DNA of 64,000 nucleotides, taken from positions 5,022,001 to 5,086,000 of the forward strand of contig NZ_CP011807.3 of assembly GCF_001029105.3 (NCBI RefSeq), written 5' to 3'. The translations under genes and the position numbers were made by a program. How positions within the stretch are numbered: the first letter of the stretch is position 1; every line of letters starts with the position of its first letter. The notes below the pieces were generated by a model, which was not told the origin of the DNA, searched no databases, and saw only the letters and a list, made by a program, of their open reading frames with translations. The stretch is from Pandoraea faecigallinarum. Its GTDB lineage: Bacteria; Pseudomonadota; Gammaproteobacteria; Burkholderiales; Burkholderiaceae. Positions 26,136 through 36,285 of the stretch are shown here, one piece after another.

Positions 26136-28073
26136 TCACCATTTGGATGCACAGTTATTGCCGTCGTAATTGCATATCGAGAAGCCTGCCGCCAGTGCGT
26201 CTGCCTTCGTTGGAAAAGCGCAGGTCACTTCGCCATAGGTATTGCCAAAGTCGACGATGGGCGTTCCGTCGGTATCGATCTCAACAGAGGCCCGTTTGGA
26301 ACCTCCGGACGTCGCATAGCACCAGGACCGCTCCGTCACTGTGCATGCCAGCGCACCTTTCATACGGCTCCGATAGCTACCGCTGCAATTGGCCCACGCG
26401 TAGTTCCAGATGCCCATCACGATGTGCTCTTGCGGGCGACGCGTAAATATGGCGGCGGCCCTGTCCTGGAACTCGAAGGAATCGCTCGCGAACTGTTCAC
26501 GCGGCGCAACGGTGAGATAGGTCCAGGAACTGGGGCCGGTCATCGAATACACGCGCCCTTTTACCCGTGACGATCGCGATAGACACGCAACGGCAACCCC
26601 AAGTCCGCTCCTGTAAAACGATATCGAGCCGTCGGACATCAACGTAATCTCAGGGCTGCCCACATTACCGCCAGCCATGAGGAATGCCTGAGACGTCAGG
26701 TCACTTCGCGACATGTCGACATGCGCACAGGCCAGCGCGCCTTCGACACGGCTCATCCCCTGATTCCGGCCCGGCTTGAAAACGGAGAGCCACATTGCCT
26801 CATTCTTTCGAATGACCTGAATGATGGGATCCGGTACCTCGGTGATGCTTTTCGGCGCACTCGCCAGTTTCCAGACCCCGCCCTGACAAGAGAGCACCCG
26901 GCCGCCAGCGTCGAGTGCAATACCGTTCGATACAGAACCATCGATGCCGCCGACGCCACCACAAGCGCCGCCAACGCTGTACTCCTTCTCCAGCACGACG
27001 ACACCCGATCCCGATTTCAAGGCCTTCGTCGTTGTGACCGTATCGGCGGAAATCGATCCGGATTTCATCGTCCTGGTCTCTGCGTTGTCTGCACTCACCT
27101 TGCCGTCGACCTTCACGCTGCTCGCGCTCAGCGGACCCTTGACCTGCGCGGTAGTGACATCGATACCCCGCATCTTCAGCGTTCCGTCTCCCTCGATGTT
27201 CCCTGCCCCGACAATATTGCTTTGCGCCATGGTCTTCGGATCGGTCGTCAGATTCAGCGTGCCTCTTATCGTGGCACCGCCCATGTCCACCGGGCCGGTC
27301 ACGGTCGCACTCGCTACCTCGAGAGACTGTCCCGCGATCTTTCCCGCGCCGACGATGGCGTGTTTATCCATCTTGAGATCGCCGGTCATGGCCCGCGAAC
27401 CATCGCGACGAAGGTAGACGTCCGCCGCACTGGACGAATATCCGCCGCGCATGGCAACGAGGCCTCCTGTCGTCGCGAAATTCTCGACAGTACCGCTGCG
27501 TCCATTAGTCTCGAGAAATCGAAACGCGTGCCCCCCGTCGGCCTGTGAAACTCCGCCTAACATGCCGATCTTGCGCGCAGCAATAGCCGCCGCATCCATA
27601 TCCGGTTCCGACGAATAGGACTTTGCAATCGGCTTCTCGATGTACGTCAGGGTTTCGACGTTGCAGTTCGTTTGCTGTGTATCGCATCCGAGATAAATCC
27701 GAATCACGTAATCCCCCACGTTCCCCGGCGGACGCTCACCGATACCCGTCGCGTGCGTCGCCTCGATCAGCGTGGCGGCCGTGAGATTGCCGACGTAAGC
27801 ACCGTTCGAATCCGTTGCGTGATGGAATGTCACGCCCCCCACGTCAAACGTCCCGTTCTGGCTGCGTAGCAGTGCATCGATCTCATGATGATGTTCGACG
27901 ACGAAGCTCTGCACTTTGTCGCCGACGATCTTGAGCGCCTCGCCGATGCGCTCGGCCCGCTCGATTCGCATCTGACGCGCGTAATTCACGCCCCAGAACG
28001 AGATCAGTACGCCAAGGATGGCGACCGCAATCGCGGCCGAAATCAGGAATGCGCCTGTTTGCTTCTTTCGCAT
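26136..28073 (-). CDS. PilV-like type IVb pilus tip adhesin / minor pilin (solitary)
   Basis: Protein of 645 residues resembling PilV of conjugative type IVb pili. The N-terminus (MRKKQTGAFLISAAIAVAILG) is a short positive leader plus hydrophobic helix, as in prepilins, though the usual Glu at +5 is missing. A DVYLRRDGSRAMTGDLKMD segment (about 220) and a repetitive beta-rich shaft (about 240-345, MGGATIRGTLN, GAGNIEGDGTLKMRG) follow. GRVLSCQGGVWKL (about 392) is the junction phrase seen before the variable tip of PilV. The C-terminal 240 residues hold many cysteines. No shufflon repeats, recombinase or other pilus genes are near. Base composition looks lower in GC than its neighbours, which hints at transfer. 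Confidence 0.65.
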   Translation of the reverse strand: MRKKQTGAFLISAAIAVAILGVLISFWGVNYARQMRIERAERIGEALKIVGDKVQSFVVEHHHEIDALLRSQNGTFDVGGVTFHHATDSNGAYVGNLTAATLIEATHATGIGERPPGNVGDYVIRIYLGCDTQQTNCNVETLTYIEKPIAKSYSSEPDMDAAAIAARKIGMLGGVSQADGGHAFRFLETNGRSGTVENFATTGGLVAMRGGYSSSAADVYLRRDGSRAMTGDLKMDKHAIVGAGKIAGQSLEVASATVTGPVDMGGATIRGTLNLTTDPKTMAQSNIVGAGNIEGDGTLKMRGIDVTTAQVKGPLSASSVKVDGKVSADNAETRTMKSGSISADTVTTTKALKSGSGVVVLEKEYSVGGACGGVGGIDGSVSNGIALDAGGRVLSCQGGVWKLASAPKSITEVPDPIIQVIRKNEAMWLSVFKPGRNQGMSRVEGALACAHVDMSRSDLTSQAFLMAGGNVGSPEITLMSDGSISFYRSGLGVAVACLSRSSRVKGRVYSMTGPSSWTYLTVAPREQFASDSFEFQDRAAAIFTRRPQEHIVMGIWNYAWANCSGSYRSRMKGALACTVTERSWCYATSGGSKRASVEIDTDGTPIVDFGNTYGEVTCAFPTKADALAAGFSICNYDGNNCASKW

Positions 28074-28238
28074 TGTCCGTGCCCTCTCTCTCAGTCACGT
28101 CACGGCCGCGCAACGCCATATCGTGCGTGGCAGTAAAGACGTCAAGCCCGCTATTCTCTAGGCAAGCGTCCGAAAGAGGTCTGGGAAATGCCCGAACTTC
28201 GCGAACCACGCTCGCGAAGCCGACAATGCGGGTCTCAA

Positions 28239-28271
28239 AAAGAAAAAAACCGCACGGCGAAAACCGTGCGG
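28239..28271 (-). terminator. Intrinsic terminator of sdaA
   Basis: Perfect 8-bp stem (28271-28264 with 28257-28250) and 6-base loop, followed on the minus strand by TTTTTTTCTTTTT. It is 27 bases after the sdaA stop. Confidence 0.88.
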
Positions 28272-28297
28272 CTTTGATGTTCCTACGCAGAACGCGC

Positions 28298-29701
28298 TTA
28301 GCACTCGACGATATTCACCGCCAGTCCGCCACGCGCCGTTTCCTTGTACTTCGTCTTCATGTCGGCACCGGTCTCGCGCATCGTCTTGATGACGGAGTCG
28401 AGCGACACGTAGTGGGCGCCATCGCCGCGCAGTGCCATGCGCGCAGCGTTCACCGCCTTGACCGAAGCCATGGCGTTGCGCTCGATACATGGAATCTGTA
28501 CGAGCCCGCCGACCGGATCGCACGTCAGGCCGAGGTTGTGTTCCATGCCGATCTCGGCGGCGTTCTCGACCTGCTCCACCGTGCCGCCCAGCACGGCCGC
28601 AAGCGCGCCCGCCGCCATCGAGCACGCCACACCGACTTCGCCCTGACAGCCGACTTCGGCCCCCGAAATCGACGCGTTGAGCTTGTACAGAATGCCGATG
28701 GCGCCGGCCGTGAGCAGAAAGTCGATCACGCCCTGCTCGTTCGCGCCATGCACGAAGCGGTCGTAATAATGCAGCACCGAGGGGATGATGCCCGCGGCGC
28801 CATTCGTCGGCGCGGTAACGACACGGCCGCCGGCCGCATTCTCTTCGTTGACGGCGATTGCGTACAGGTTCACCCAGTCCATTACCGACAGTGGATCGGA
28901 CAGCGTGCGCTCGGCGCGTTGCGTCAATTGGCGGTACAGTTCCGGCGCGCGGCGGCGCACGTGCAGCGGCCCTGGCAGTTCGCCGTCGGCTTGCGCGTTG
29001 CCAATGCCGCAACCGCGCGTCACGCATGACTGCATCACGTTCCAGATGTTGAGCAACCCGTGGCGAATGTCGGCCTCGGCGTTCTCGCCGTGATGCCATA
29101 CCAACTCGTTTTCCCACATCAGTTGGGCGATGGTCTTGCCGCTGGCCCGGCACATCTCCAACAGTTCCTTGCCCGTGCGGAACGGATACGGCAGTTGATC
29201 GTGCGCCGAGAGCACCTGCGCATTCGAGGCGCCGGCCGTCACCACGAAACCGCCGCCGACCGACAGGTAACGCCCCTCGCGAAGCTTGTTGCCGGCCGCA
29301 TCGAACGCGTGAAATTTCATGCCGTTCGGATGCTCGGCCATCGCTTCTCGCCGGTAGAACACCATGTGCTCCTTCTCGACGAACGGCACCTCGTGCTTGC
29401 CGAGGACCGACAGCGTTTTTTCCCTGCGCATCGCGGCGAGACGCTCGGCAATCGTCGACGGATCGACGGTGTCGGGGGCTTCGCCCATGAAGCCGAGCAG
29501 CACGCCCTTGTCGGTGCCATGGCCCTTGCCGGTGGCCCCCAGCGAGCCGTACAACTCGGCACGCAGCAACGCCACTTGCGACAGCAGTCCGTCGCGGTCC
29601 AATCCCTGCACGAACATCAGTGCCGCGCGCATCGGCCCCACGGTATGCGAACTCGACGGTCCGATACCGATCTTGAACAAATCGAAAACTGAAACGGCCA
29701 T
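28298..29701 (-). CDS. sdaA: L-serine ammonia-lyase
   Basis: Iron-sulfur enzyme of 467 residues that deaminates L-serine to pyruvate. The ATG at 29701 has an AGGAAAG ribosome site. The N-terminal domain begins [25 protein letters not shown] with the substrate-binding SSSHTVGP. The catalytic domain has [14 protein letters not shown] and the cluster cysteines in [19 protein letters not shown] and [18 protein letters not shown]. It is the single-chain type found in proteobacteria. It lies directly downstream of gcvP; serine is the product when glycine is metabolised, so the two functions connect. A terminator sits between gcvP and sdaA. Confidence 0.94.
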   Translation of the reverse strand: MAVSVFDLFKIGIGPSSSHTVGPMRAALMFVQGLDRDGLLSQVALLRAELYGSLGATGKGHGTDKGVLLGFMGEAPDTVDPSTIAERLAAMRREKTLSVLGKHEVPFVEKEHMVFYRREAMAEHPNGMKFHAFDAAGNKLREGRYLSVGGGFVVTAGASNAQVLSAHDQLPYPFRTGKELLEMCRASGKTIAQLMWENELVWHHGENAEADIRHGLLNIWNVMQSCVTRGCGIGNAQADGELPGPLHVRRRAPELYRQLTQRAERTLSDPLSVMDWVNLYAIAVNEENAAGGRVVTAPTNGAAGIIPSVLHYYDRFVHGANEQGVIDFLLTAGAIGILYKLNASISGAEVGCQGEVGVACSMAAGALAAVLGGTVEQVENAAEIGMEHNLGLTCDPVGGLVQIPCIERNAMASVKAVNAARMALRGDGAHYVSLDSVIKTMRETGADMKTKYKETARGGLAVNIVEC

Positions 29702-29784
29702 GGCACTTTCCTGAAGTTCTGAAACGTATGTGTGACGCATCGAATGCCGCCGGTCCGGCGCATTCGCGTGACATCGATAGAGAC

Positions 29785-29816
29785 AAAAAGGGGCCAGCAA
29801 TGTTTCTGCCGGCCCC
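29785..29816 (-). terminator. Intrinsic terminator between gcvP and sdaA
   Basis: On the minus strand a GC-rich stem (29816-29811 with 29795-29790, extended by a few pairs inside) is followed by five Ts (29789-29785). It lies 27 bases after the gcvP stop and 84 bases before sdaA, so sdaA is probably expressed by read-through or from its own promoter. Confidence 0.7.
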
Positions 29817-29842
29817 CGTTTATCGATACTTCGCGACGCTTG

Positions 29843-32770
29843 TTACTCGTAATCGCTCATCGGTACGCAGGCGCAGAACAGGTTCCGGTCGCCATAGACG
29901 TTATCGGCACGTCCGACCGGCGGCCAGTACTTGCGCTCGCGCAGCGCCTTTACCGGGTACGCAGCCTGGCTGCGGGGGTAAGCGTGCGCCCATTCGTCGG
30001 CCGTCACGACATCCGCCGTATGCGGGGCATGCTTGAGCGGATTGTCTTCGCGATCGGCACGGCCTTCCTCGACCGCGCGGATTTCCTCGCGAATCGTGAC
30101 CATCGCCTCGATGAAGCGGTCCAGTTCGTGCTTGGACTCCGACTCGGTCGGCTCGACCATCAGCGTGCCCGGCACCGGGAAGCTCATCGTCGGCGCATGG
30201 AAACCGAAGTCCATCAGGCGCTTGGCCACGTCGTCGACGGTAATGCCGCTGGTGTCCTTGAGCGGACGCAGGTCCAGAATGCACTCGTGCGCCACCAGTC
30301 CGCCCGGGCCCGTATAGAGCACCGGATAGTGCGGCGCGAGTTTCCTGGCGAGGTAGTTGGCGTTCAGGATGGCCGTCTCGGTGGCCGCCGTCAGGCCCTG
30401 CGCCCCCATCATGGCAACGTACATCCACGAGATCGGCAGGATCGACACCGAACCGTACGGCGCGGCCGACACGGCGCCGATGCCGCCGGCGTCGCGTGAA
30501 TAGCCGGTCGAGCGCTGATTGGGCAGGAACTGCGCCAGATGCGGCCCCACCGCCACCGGCCCCACGCCCGGGCCACCACCGCCGTGCGGAATGCAGAATG
30601 TCTTGTGCAGATTCAGGTGCGAGACGTCGCCGCCGAACTCACCCGGCGCGCACAGACCGACCATGGCATTCATGTTCGCGCCGTCGACGTACACCTGACC
30701 GCCGTTCGCATGCACGATTTCGCAGATCTGACGCGCCCCCGCTTCGAACACGCCGTGCGTGGACGGGTACGTCATCATGATCGCAGCGAGACGGTCACGA
30801 TGCTGTTCCGCCTTCGCTTGCAGGTCGGCCAGGTCGACGTTGCCGTTGGCGTCGCAGGCGACGACCACGACCTGCATGCCGGCCATCTGCGCCGAAGCGG
30901 GGTTCGTGCCGTGCGCCGATGCCGGAATCAGGCAGATGTCGCGATGCGCTTCGCCACGCGAGGCGTGATACGCCTGAATGATCAGCAGACCGGCGTACTC
31001 GCCCTGCGAACCGGCGTTCGGTTGCAGCGAGACAGCGGCATACCCCGTGGCCGCAACGAGCATCCGCTCCAGCTGGTCGATCATCGTGCGGTAGCCGACG
31101 GTCTGCTCGGCCGGGGCGAACGGGTGGATCTGTCCGAACTCCGGCCACGTCACCGGCAGCATTTCCGAGGTGGCGTTGAGCTTCATCGTGCATGAGCCCA
31201 GCGGGATCATCGTGCGATCCAGCGCCAGATCCTTGTCCGAAAGACTGCGCAGGTAGCGCAGCATTTCATGCTCGGAGTGATAACGGTTGAACACCGGGTG
31301 CGTGAGATACGCGCTCTGACGCGCGAGCGACGCCGGAAAACCGTTCGAGACGGTGGCTTCGATGGCATCGAAGTCGAGCGACACCGCACTCTTGCCGAGA
31401 CCTTCCGCGACAACTTCCCACAACGCGATCACGTCGGCGCGCGTGCTGGTCTCGTCGAGCGACATGCCCACGGTGTCGGCGTCTTCGCGACGCAGGTTAA
31501 AGCGGCGCGCAGCGGCGACCGTGTGCACGGCGTCGGCGCGGCCCGCGACTGGCACCGTCAGCGTGTCGAAGAAAGTGGCGTTGCGCGGCGCCGCGCCCAG
31601 CGCGCTCAGACCGGCGGCCAGCACGGCCGTCAGACGGTGCACGCGCTCGGCGATGATTCGCAGCCCTTGCGGGCCATGATAGGCCGCGTACATGCTGGCC
31701 ATGATGGCGAGCAGCGCCTGTGCCGTACAGATGTTCGAAGTGGCCTTTTCGCGGCGAATGTGCTGTTCGCGCGTTTGCAGCGCCAGACGCAGCGCGGGTT
31801 TGCCTTGCGAGTCGACCGACACGCCGACCAGACGGCCCGGCATCGAGCGCTTGAGTTCGTCGCGCGTGGCCAGATAGGCGGCGTGCGGGCCGCCGAAGCC
31901 CATCGGCACGCCAAAGCGCTGACTGTTACCAACGGCCACGTCCGCCCCCCACTCGCCCGGCGGCGTGAGCAGCGTGAGTGCGAGCAGATCGGCGGCGGCG
32001 ACCAGCATGCCGCCCTTTGCATGGATCGCATCGGCCAGCGCGCGATAATCGCGCACGTCGCCTCCCACCCCCGGGTATTGCACCAGCACGCCGAAGGCAT
32101 CGACATCGGCAGCCGCGGCCACCGGGCCGACCTGCACTTCGATGCCCAGCGGCCTGGCGCGCGTTTGCACCACTTCGATGGTTTGCGGCAGCACGTCGTC
32201 GGCCACGAAGAAGGTGTTCGACTTCGACTTGCCGGTGCGCTTGACCAGCGTCATCGCTTCGGCGGCGGCCGTGGCTTCGTCGAGCATCGACGCGTTGGCG
32301 ATTGCCAGACCCGTCATGTCGACGATCATCTGCTGATAGTTGAGCAGCGCTTCGAGGCGGCCCTGCGAGATTTCCGGCTGATACGGCGTGTAAGCCGTGT
32401 ACCACGCCGGATTCTCGAGCACGTTACGCAGAATCACGCCCGGCGTGAACGTGTTGAAGTAGCCCTGACCGATGAACGACTTGAAGACCTGATTCCGGTC
32501 GGCGAGCGCGCGCAATTGCGCCAGCGCCTGCGATTCCGTCTTTGACGCGGCAAACTCGCCGAGCGACGTGGCGAACGCTTCGCCGTTACGGCGGATCGAG
32601 GCGGGCACCACAGCGTCGATCAGGGCAGCGCGCGACGCGTAGCCAAGCTCGGCGAGCATGGCCTGCTGTTCGGGGGAGTCCGGGCCGATGTGGCGCGCGG
32701 AGAAGTTATCGCGCTGCTCGAGCTCGGTAAGCGAGCGGCGCGCAGCTTGCAGGTCAGTCAAGGCATTCAT
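29843..32770 (-). CDS. gcvP: Glycine dehydrogenase (aminomethyl-transferring), P-protein
   Basis: PLP enzyme of 975 residues, the usual length of the fused single-chain P-protein, which decarboxylates glycine and loads the aminomethyl group on GcvH. The N-terminus has [17 protein letters not shown]. Conserved blocks include [35 protein letters not shown], and in the C-terminal half [30 protein letters not shown] and the PLP-lysine region [21 protein letters not shown]. It is the third gene of gcvT-gcvH-gcvP and is separated from gcvH by 128 bases. Confidence 0.96.
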   Translation of the reverse strand: MNALTDLQAARRSLTELEQRDNFSARHIGPDSPEQQAMLAELGYASRAALIDAVVPASIRRNGEAFATSLGEFAASKTESQALAQLRALADRNQVFKSFIGQGYFNTFTPGVILRNVLENPAWYTAYTPYQPEISQGRLEALLNYQQMIVDMTGLAIANASMLDEATAAAEAMTLVKRTGKSKSNTFFVADDVLPQTIEVVQTRARPLGIEVQVGPVAAAADVDAFGVLVQYPGVGGDVRDYRALADAIHAKGGMLVAAADLLALTLLTPPGEWGADVAVGNSQRFGVPMGFGGPHAAYLATRDELKRSMPGRLVGVSVDSQGKPALRLALQTREQHIRREKATSNICTAQALLAIMASMYAAYHGPQGLRIIAERVHRLTAVLAAGLSALGAAPRNATFFDTLTVPVAGRADAVHTVAAARRFNLRREDADTVGMSLDETSTRADVIALWEVVAEGLGKSAVSLDFDAIEATVSNGFPASLARQSAYLTHPVFNRYHSEHEMLRYLRSLSDKDLALDRTMIPLGSCTMKLNATSEMLPVTWPEFGQIHPFAPAEQTVGYRTMIDQLERMLVAATGYAAVSLQPNAGSQGEYAGLLIIQAYHASRGEAHRDICLIPASAHGTNPASAQMAGMQVVVVACDANGNVDLADLQAKAEQHRDRLAAIMMTYPSTHGVFEAGARQICEIVHANGGQVYVDGANMNAMVGLCAPGEFGGDVSHLNLHKTFCIPHGGGGPGVGPVAVGPHLAQFLPNQRSTGYSRDAGGIGAVSAAPYGSVSILPISWMYVAMMGAQGLTAATETAILNANYLARKLAPHYPVLYTGPGGLVAHECILDLRPLKDTSGITVDDVAKRLMDFGFHAPTMSFPVPGTLMVEPTESESKHELDRFIEAMVTIREEIRAVEEGRADREDNPLKHAPHTADVVTADEWAHAYPRSQAAYPVKALRERKYWPPVGRADNVYGDRNLFCACVPMSDYE

Positions 32771-32898
32771 GGGTCAAATCTCTCGTTCGTTCACGGCAAG
32801 TGACGGCGGGGTGATGCTCGGTACGAAGTACTGGGGCCGATGTCACGGAAAACACGGCACGGCAGGAACCGAAGCCCTTGCCGCGCCGCGCACCGGCA

Positions 32899-33282
32899 TC
32901 AGGCGCCGATCTTCCGGGCGTAGCCGGCGGCATCCAGCAGCTTGTCCAGCTCGCCGACGTTCGACGGCTTCACGCGGAACAGCCAGTTGCCGTACGCGTC
33001 GCCGTTGATCAGGTCGGGCGAGTCCGGCACTTTGGCATTGACTTCGATGATCTCGCCGCTGACCGGCGAGTGCACGTCGGCCGCCGCCTTGACCGATTCG
33101 ATCACGGTGGATGGTTCGTCAGCGGCCACCGTACGGCCGACCTCCGGCAGTTCGACGAACACGATGTCGCCCAGGGATTCCTGTGCGAAGTCGGTAATGC
33201 CGACCGTCACGGTGCCGTCGGCTTCGAGGCGTGCCCATTCGTCGGATTCGGTGTACTTCAGGTTATCGGGGATGTTCGCCAT
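32899..33282 (-). CDS. gcvH: Glycine cleavage system H protein
   Basis: Lipoylated carrier of 127 residues that shuttles the aminomethyl group between P-, T- and L-proteins. The ATG at 33282 gives the standard start [20 protein letters not shown]. Lys65 in [19 protein letters not shown] is the lipoylation site. Its reading frame is open further upstream, but those residues are not homologous to H proteins. It lies 74 bases after gcvT. Confidence 0.96.
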   Translation of the reverse strand: MANIPDNLKYTESDEWARLEADGTVTVGITDFAQESLGDIVFVELPEVGRTVAADEPSTVIESVKAAADVHSPVSGEIIEVNAKVPDSPDLINGDAYGNWLFRVKPSNVGELDKLLDAAGYARKIGA

Positions 33283-33356
33283 GTTGACGCTCCGGGATTC
33301 AGTGTTTGGGGTATTCGGTTTTCGATAATTCGTGCCGCCGCACCGTGGGGCCGATC

Positions 33357-34463
33357 TCAGGCCGCCACGGCCTTGCCGTGACGCACGAACGGTAATTTGA
33401 CCACACGTGCGGGCAATTGCTTGTCGCGAATTTGCACATGGACGATGGCACCGTCCGGCACACCCTTCGGCAAACGGGCAAACGCGATCGATTGCTGGAG
33501 GGTCGGACTGAACGTGCCGCTGGTGATTTCGCCGTCGCCTGCATCCGTCACCACGACCTGATGGGCGCGCAGCACGCCGCCCTTGCCGTCGAGCACAAGA
33601 CCGGCGAAGCGCCACGTCTGGCCGCGCGAGAGCAGCGAATCCTTACCGACGAAGGTGCGCTCGCTTTCCTTCTCGACGGTCCAGCCCAGCCCGGCGTCGA
33701 GTGGCGAGACGTCGTCGTCCATGTCCTGCCCGTAGAGGTTCATGCCCGCTTCCAGACGCAGCGTGTCGCGCGCGCCCAGCCCGGCCGGGCGCACGCCCGC
33801 CGCGAGCAGCGCGTTCCACAGCGCCGCCACGTGCTCGCCACTCACCACGACTTCGAAGCCGTCTTCGCCCGTATAGCCCGTGCGCGCGATCATCAGTTCG
33901 CCGAAAGGGGTGTCCTTGGCGAAGGCGGCGTTGAACGGTTTGAGCGGTTCGCTTGCGGTCTGGCTGCCCGGCACGGCCTGCCAGACCTTGGCGCGGGCGT
34001 TCGGGCCCTGCACGGCAACGATCGACAGGTCGCGGCGCGGGGTGATCGTCAGGCTGTAGTCGCCGTGGGCGTTGAGCTGACCGATCCACGCGAGATCCTT
34101 CTCGGCGGTCCCGGCATTCACGACGATGCGGAACCAGTCTTCGGCGATGAAATAGATGATGAGGTCGTCGATCACACCGCCGTTCGGGTTGAGCATGCAG
34201 GTATACAGCGCCTTGCCCGGGGTTTGCAGCTTATCGACGTTATTGGCCACGGCGAAGCGCAGGAATTCGCGGCAGCTCGGGCCATGCAGGTCGACCACGC
34301 ACATGTGCGAGACGTCGAACATGCCCGCGTCGGTGCGAACGGCGTTGTGCTCTTCGATCTGGGAGCCGTAGTTCACGGGCATGTCCCAGCCGCCGAAATC
34401 GACCATGCGGGCGCCGGCTGCGCGGTGCGTATCGTTAAGCGGAGTGCGTTTGAGTTCGGTCAT
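33357..34463 (-). CDS. gcvT: Aminomethyltransferase, T-protein
   Basis: Folate-dependent enzyme of 368 residues that releases ammonia from the H-protein-bound intermediate. It begins [33 protein letters not shown] (in parts), the standard T-protein N-terminus, and carries [19 protein letters not shown] and the [12 protein letters not shown] block. It is the first gene of the operon. The ATG at 34463 has only a weak ribosome site; a nine-codon leader frame with a strong site ends 22 bases upstream. A tandem glycine riboswitch lies further upstream. Confidence 0.96.
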   Translation of the reverse strand: MTELKRTPLNDTHRAAGARMVDFGGWDMPVNYGSQIEEHNAVRTDAGMFDVSHMCVVDLHGPSCREFLRFAVANNVDKLQTPGKALYTCMLNPNGGVIDDLIIYFIAEDWFRIVVNAGTAEKDLAWIGQLNAHGDYSLTITPRRDLSIVAVQGPNARAKVWQAVPGSQTASEPLKPFNAAFAKDTPFGELMIARTGYTGEDGFEVVVSGEHVAALWNALLAAGVRPAGLGARDTLRLEAGMNLYGQDMDDDVSPLDAGLGWTVEKESERTFVGKDSLLSRGQTWRFAGLVLDGKGGVLRAHQVVVTDAGDGEITSGTFSPTLQQSIAFARLPKGVPDGAIVHVQIRDKQLPARVVKLPFVRHGKAVAA

Positions 34464-34485
34464 CGGGGCATCTGGCCGTCAGGCG

Positions 34486-34515
34486 TCAAGGTTCGTGAAT
34501 TCCGGACAGTGTCAC
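34486..34515 (-). CDS. Possible nine-residue leader peptide before gcvT
   Basis: An AGGAGG sequence (34525-34520) four bases before a GTG (34515) could start a frame of nine codons (VTLSGIHEP) ending at 34486, 22 bases before the gcvT ATG. gcvT itself has no good ribosome site, so translation of this leader might feed gcvT by re-initiation. No regulatory amino-acid run is present. Speculative. Confidence 0.3.
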   Translation of the reverse strand: MTLSGIHEP

Positions 34516-34544
34516 AGTACCTCCTGTGCTTCGTCCGAAAATGC

Positions 34545-34567
34545 AAAAAGGGGTCATCTCGACGACC
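34545..34567 (-). terminator. Terminator-like hairpin in the riboswitch expression platform
   Basis: On the minus strand a 6-bp stem with 4-base loop (34567-34552) is followed by CC and five Ts. A second perfect 9-bp hairpin (34604-34584) lies just upstream. Together they look like the switchable part between the glycine aptamers and gcvT. Confidence 0.5.
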
Positions 34568-34629
34568 GGCACTTGGCGCGTACGGCAAGTGCGCAGCACT
34601 TGCCCGGCGCAATGCCAGTTGGCGAGAAG

Positions 34630-34840
34630 ACCCCTCTGTCCTTGGTACCTGAGAGATTGCCCGGTACGTGACGACCGGCCCCTTCGGTGGGCTGCCTGCG
34701 TGCCCTGCACGCCGCAACCGCTCTCCAGAGATCGAAGGCGATGCCTTCGGCGCGGCCGGTCCTTGATGCCTGAGAGTTTGTGGGTATTACCCCTTCGGCG
34801 GCGCCGGCATGTGCTTCCCGGTGCGCTCTCCCGACCACGC
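34630..34840 (-). promoter_or_regulatory. Tandem glycine riboswitch
   Basis: Two glycine aptamers lie in series on the minus strand before gcvT. The first has GGGAGAG at about 34833, CCGAAGGGGTAA in the core and CTCTCAGGCA then AAGGACCG near 34755. The second repeats GGAGAGCGG, CACCGAAGGGGCC and CAATCTCTCAGGTACC with AAGGACAGAGGGG near 34635. These are the conserved features of the gcvT element. Glycine binding should switch on the glycine cleavage operon. Confidence 0.92.
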
Positions 34841-34923
34841 TCGCGCACTTTACGGGGAAAGCCGGGGGCTGTCAATTTAGCGCAAATGCGACCCGGTTTC
34901 CGATATCTGCGGCGCGTGCTGCG

Positions 34924-35964
34924 TCAGCGCGACTCCCCGGGATTGGTGCCCGCCGGACATCCGTCCCTGCCCCATCTTCCGTTGCAAACGGCCCAGACGC
35001 AGCGCTGCCTGGGTATCACTTCGAACCAGCGATAGCGTTCGCACTGCGCCAGCGCGGCGGCAATCGTAGTGGCCGCCGAAGGCGCCGAGGCGAGCGCAGT
35101 GGACGCCTGCGGTTGGGGTTCGGTGGCAGCCAGCGGGCCGATGTCGTTGCCGTCGTAATGCGCGGGCAGATCGGCGTTGGCCGCCGGGCGCGTTGCAGCC
35201 GCATTGGCCGAGTTAGCCGTAGCGCCGTCTCGCCGACTGAGCAATTGCATCATCTCGTCCGGCGCATTTTGTGCCGTCGCGGGGGGAGGTGCGGGGAAGG
35301 AGGGTGACGGCAGCGCCGTTGCCGCAGCCGTCAGTGCCGCCGTCGCAGCCGACGCACTGAGCGGCGCGGGCGCCGGCAGTGTGGCGGCGCCGGTCGTTGC
35401 GGCGACGTCGGCAGCGGCGCCGGAAGCCGCGGCGTCCACGGCAGCGAGCGCCTGTGCGCGTGCCAGCGCAGCGGACGCGTCGTTTGCAGGGCTAGCCGGG
35501 GCCGGCGTTACCGGGGCGCTGTCACCGGCGTTGAAAGGCGCGACGGCCAGCCCCCCGGGTGGCTTGGGCACAGGATCGACGTACGGTGCGCGCAAATTCC
35601 ACCAGATACCGAGCAGCGCGATGGCCGCGAACAATGCCGTGCCAAGTACCAGTGCACTGTTGAGCCAACCGGGTTCTTCACCGCGCCTGCGCCCGGTGCG
35701 TTTGCCCGGCTGCCCGGCCTTCCCTGCCGCAGGTGCGGCGGCAGAGGCTTCGACATACGGATGGGCGACACCATCGCGCGCCACGGACGACGCCGCGCCC
35801 AGCGCTGGCTCAAATGCACCGGCGGCACCGGTCGCACCGGGGGCGCCCGCCGCTGCCGGACCGTCATCCCGGAAACCGGGTTCGGCGTCCGCGAGTGTTG
35901 CCCCGCACTTCACACAATGCAGCGCACGCGTCGCGTTATTCGTCCCACAGGTTGAACATTGCAC
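34924..35964 (-). CDS. Zinc-ribbon, single-membrane-segment protein of unknown function
   Basis: Protein of 346 residues. I use the GTG at 35964, which follows a GAGG site and a perfect TATAAT -10 box. A four-cysteine zinc ribbon (CSTCG and CVKCG) occupies residues 3-21. A Gly/Ala/Pro-rich stretch leads to a short basic patch and one membrane segment (LVLGTALFAAIALLGIWW, about 125-145). Then come about 150 residues of Ala/Pro-rich low complexity, and a conserved-looking C-terminal domain with four cysteines (CERYRWFEVIPRQRCVWAVC, then DGCPAG). The ribbon would be cytoplasmic and the tail periplasmic. I do not recognise a named family. Confidence 0.65.
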   Translation of the reverse strand: MQCSTCGTNNATRALHCVKCGATLADAEPGFRDDGPAAAGAPGATGAAGAFEPALGAASSVARDGVAHPYVEASAAAPAAGKAGQPGKRTGRRRGEEPGWLNSALVLGTALFAAIALLGIWWNLRAPYVDPVPKPPGGLAVAPFNAGDSAPVTPAPASPANDASAALARAQALAAVDAAASGAAADVAATTGAATLPAPAPLSASAATAALTAAATALPSPSFPAPPPATAQNAPDEMMQLLSRRDGATANSANAAATRPAANADLPAHYDGNDIGPLAATEPQPQASTALASAPSAATTIAAALAQCERYRWFEVIPRQRCVWAVCNGRWGRDGCPAGTNPGESR

Positions 35965-36285
35965 GGCGACCTCACCACGATGGCAATGTTCTTCATTATA
36001 GGCACCCGCTCCGCGTCGATGCCAGCGTGTCCCATGTCGAAGGCGACGACACGTCGCGCCGGCCCCACAGCGCATGCGAATGACGTTGGCAACGCCCTCG
36101 GGGTGTCACAGCCGGGTGCCCCCTGCATGATAGACTTGCCCACCACCCGGCGCATGCGCGTTTCCGGTCGACGCATCGAGCCGCCGAATCGACAGATCGG
36201 CAACGATGCCCCGGCGGAATGCTTCCGGCATGCGGCACGCGGCCATGGCTGTCGTCTTCACCCTTCGTTCCCGTCCCTTCGCTCC
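35965..36285. other. Divergent promoter region before rep
   Basis: A perfect TATAAT reading on the minus strand (36000-35995) lies 31 bases before the zinc-ribbon gene start. The rest up to the rep ATG is GC-rich and shows no further gene or clear promoter. Confidence 0.45.

Noticed and set aside
26136..28073. Shufflon recombination repeats in or near the PilV-like gene
   Set aside because: I looked for repeated short inverted segments around the tip-encoding part and for a recombinase gene and saw neither.
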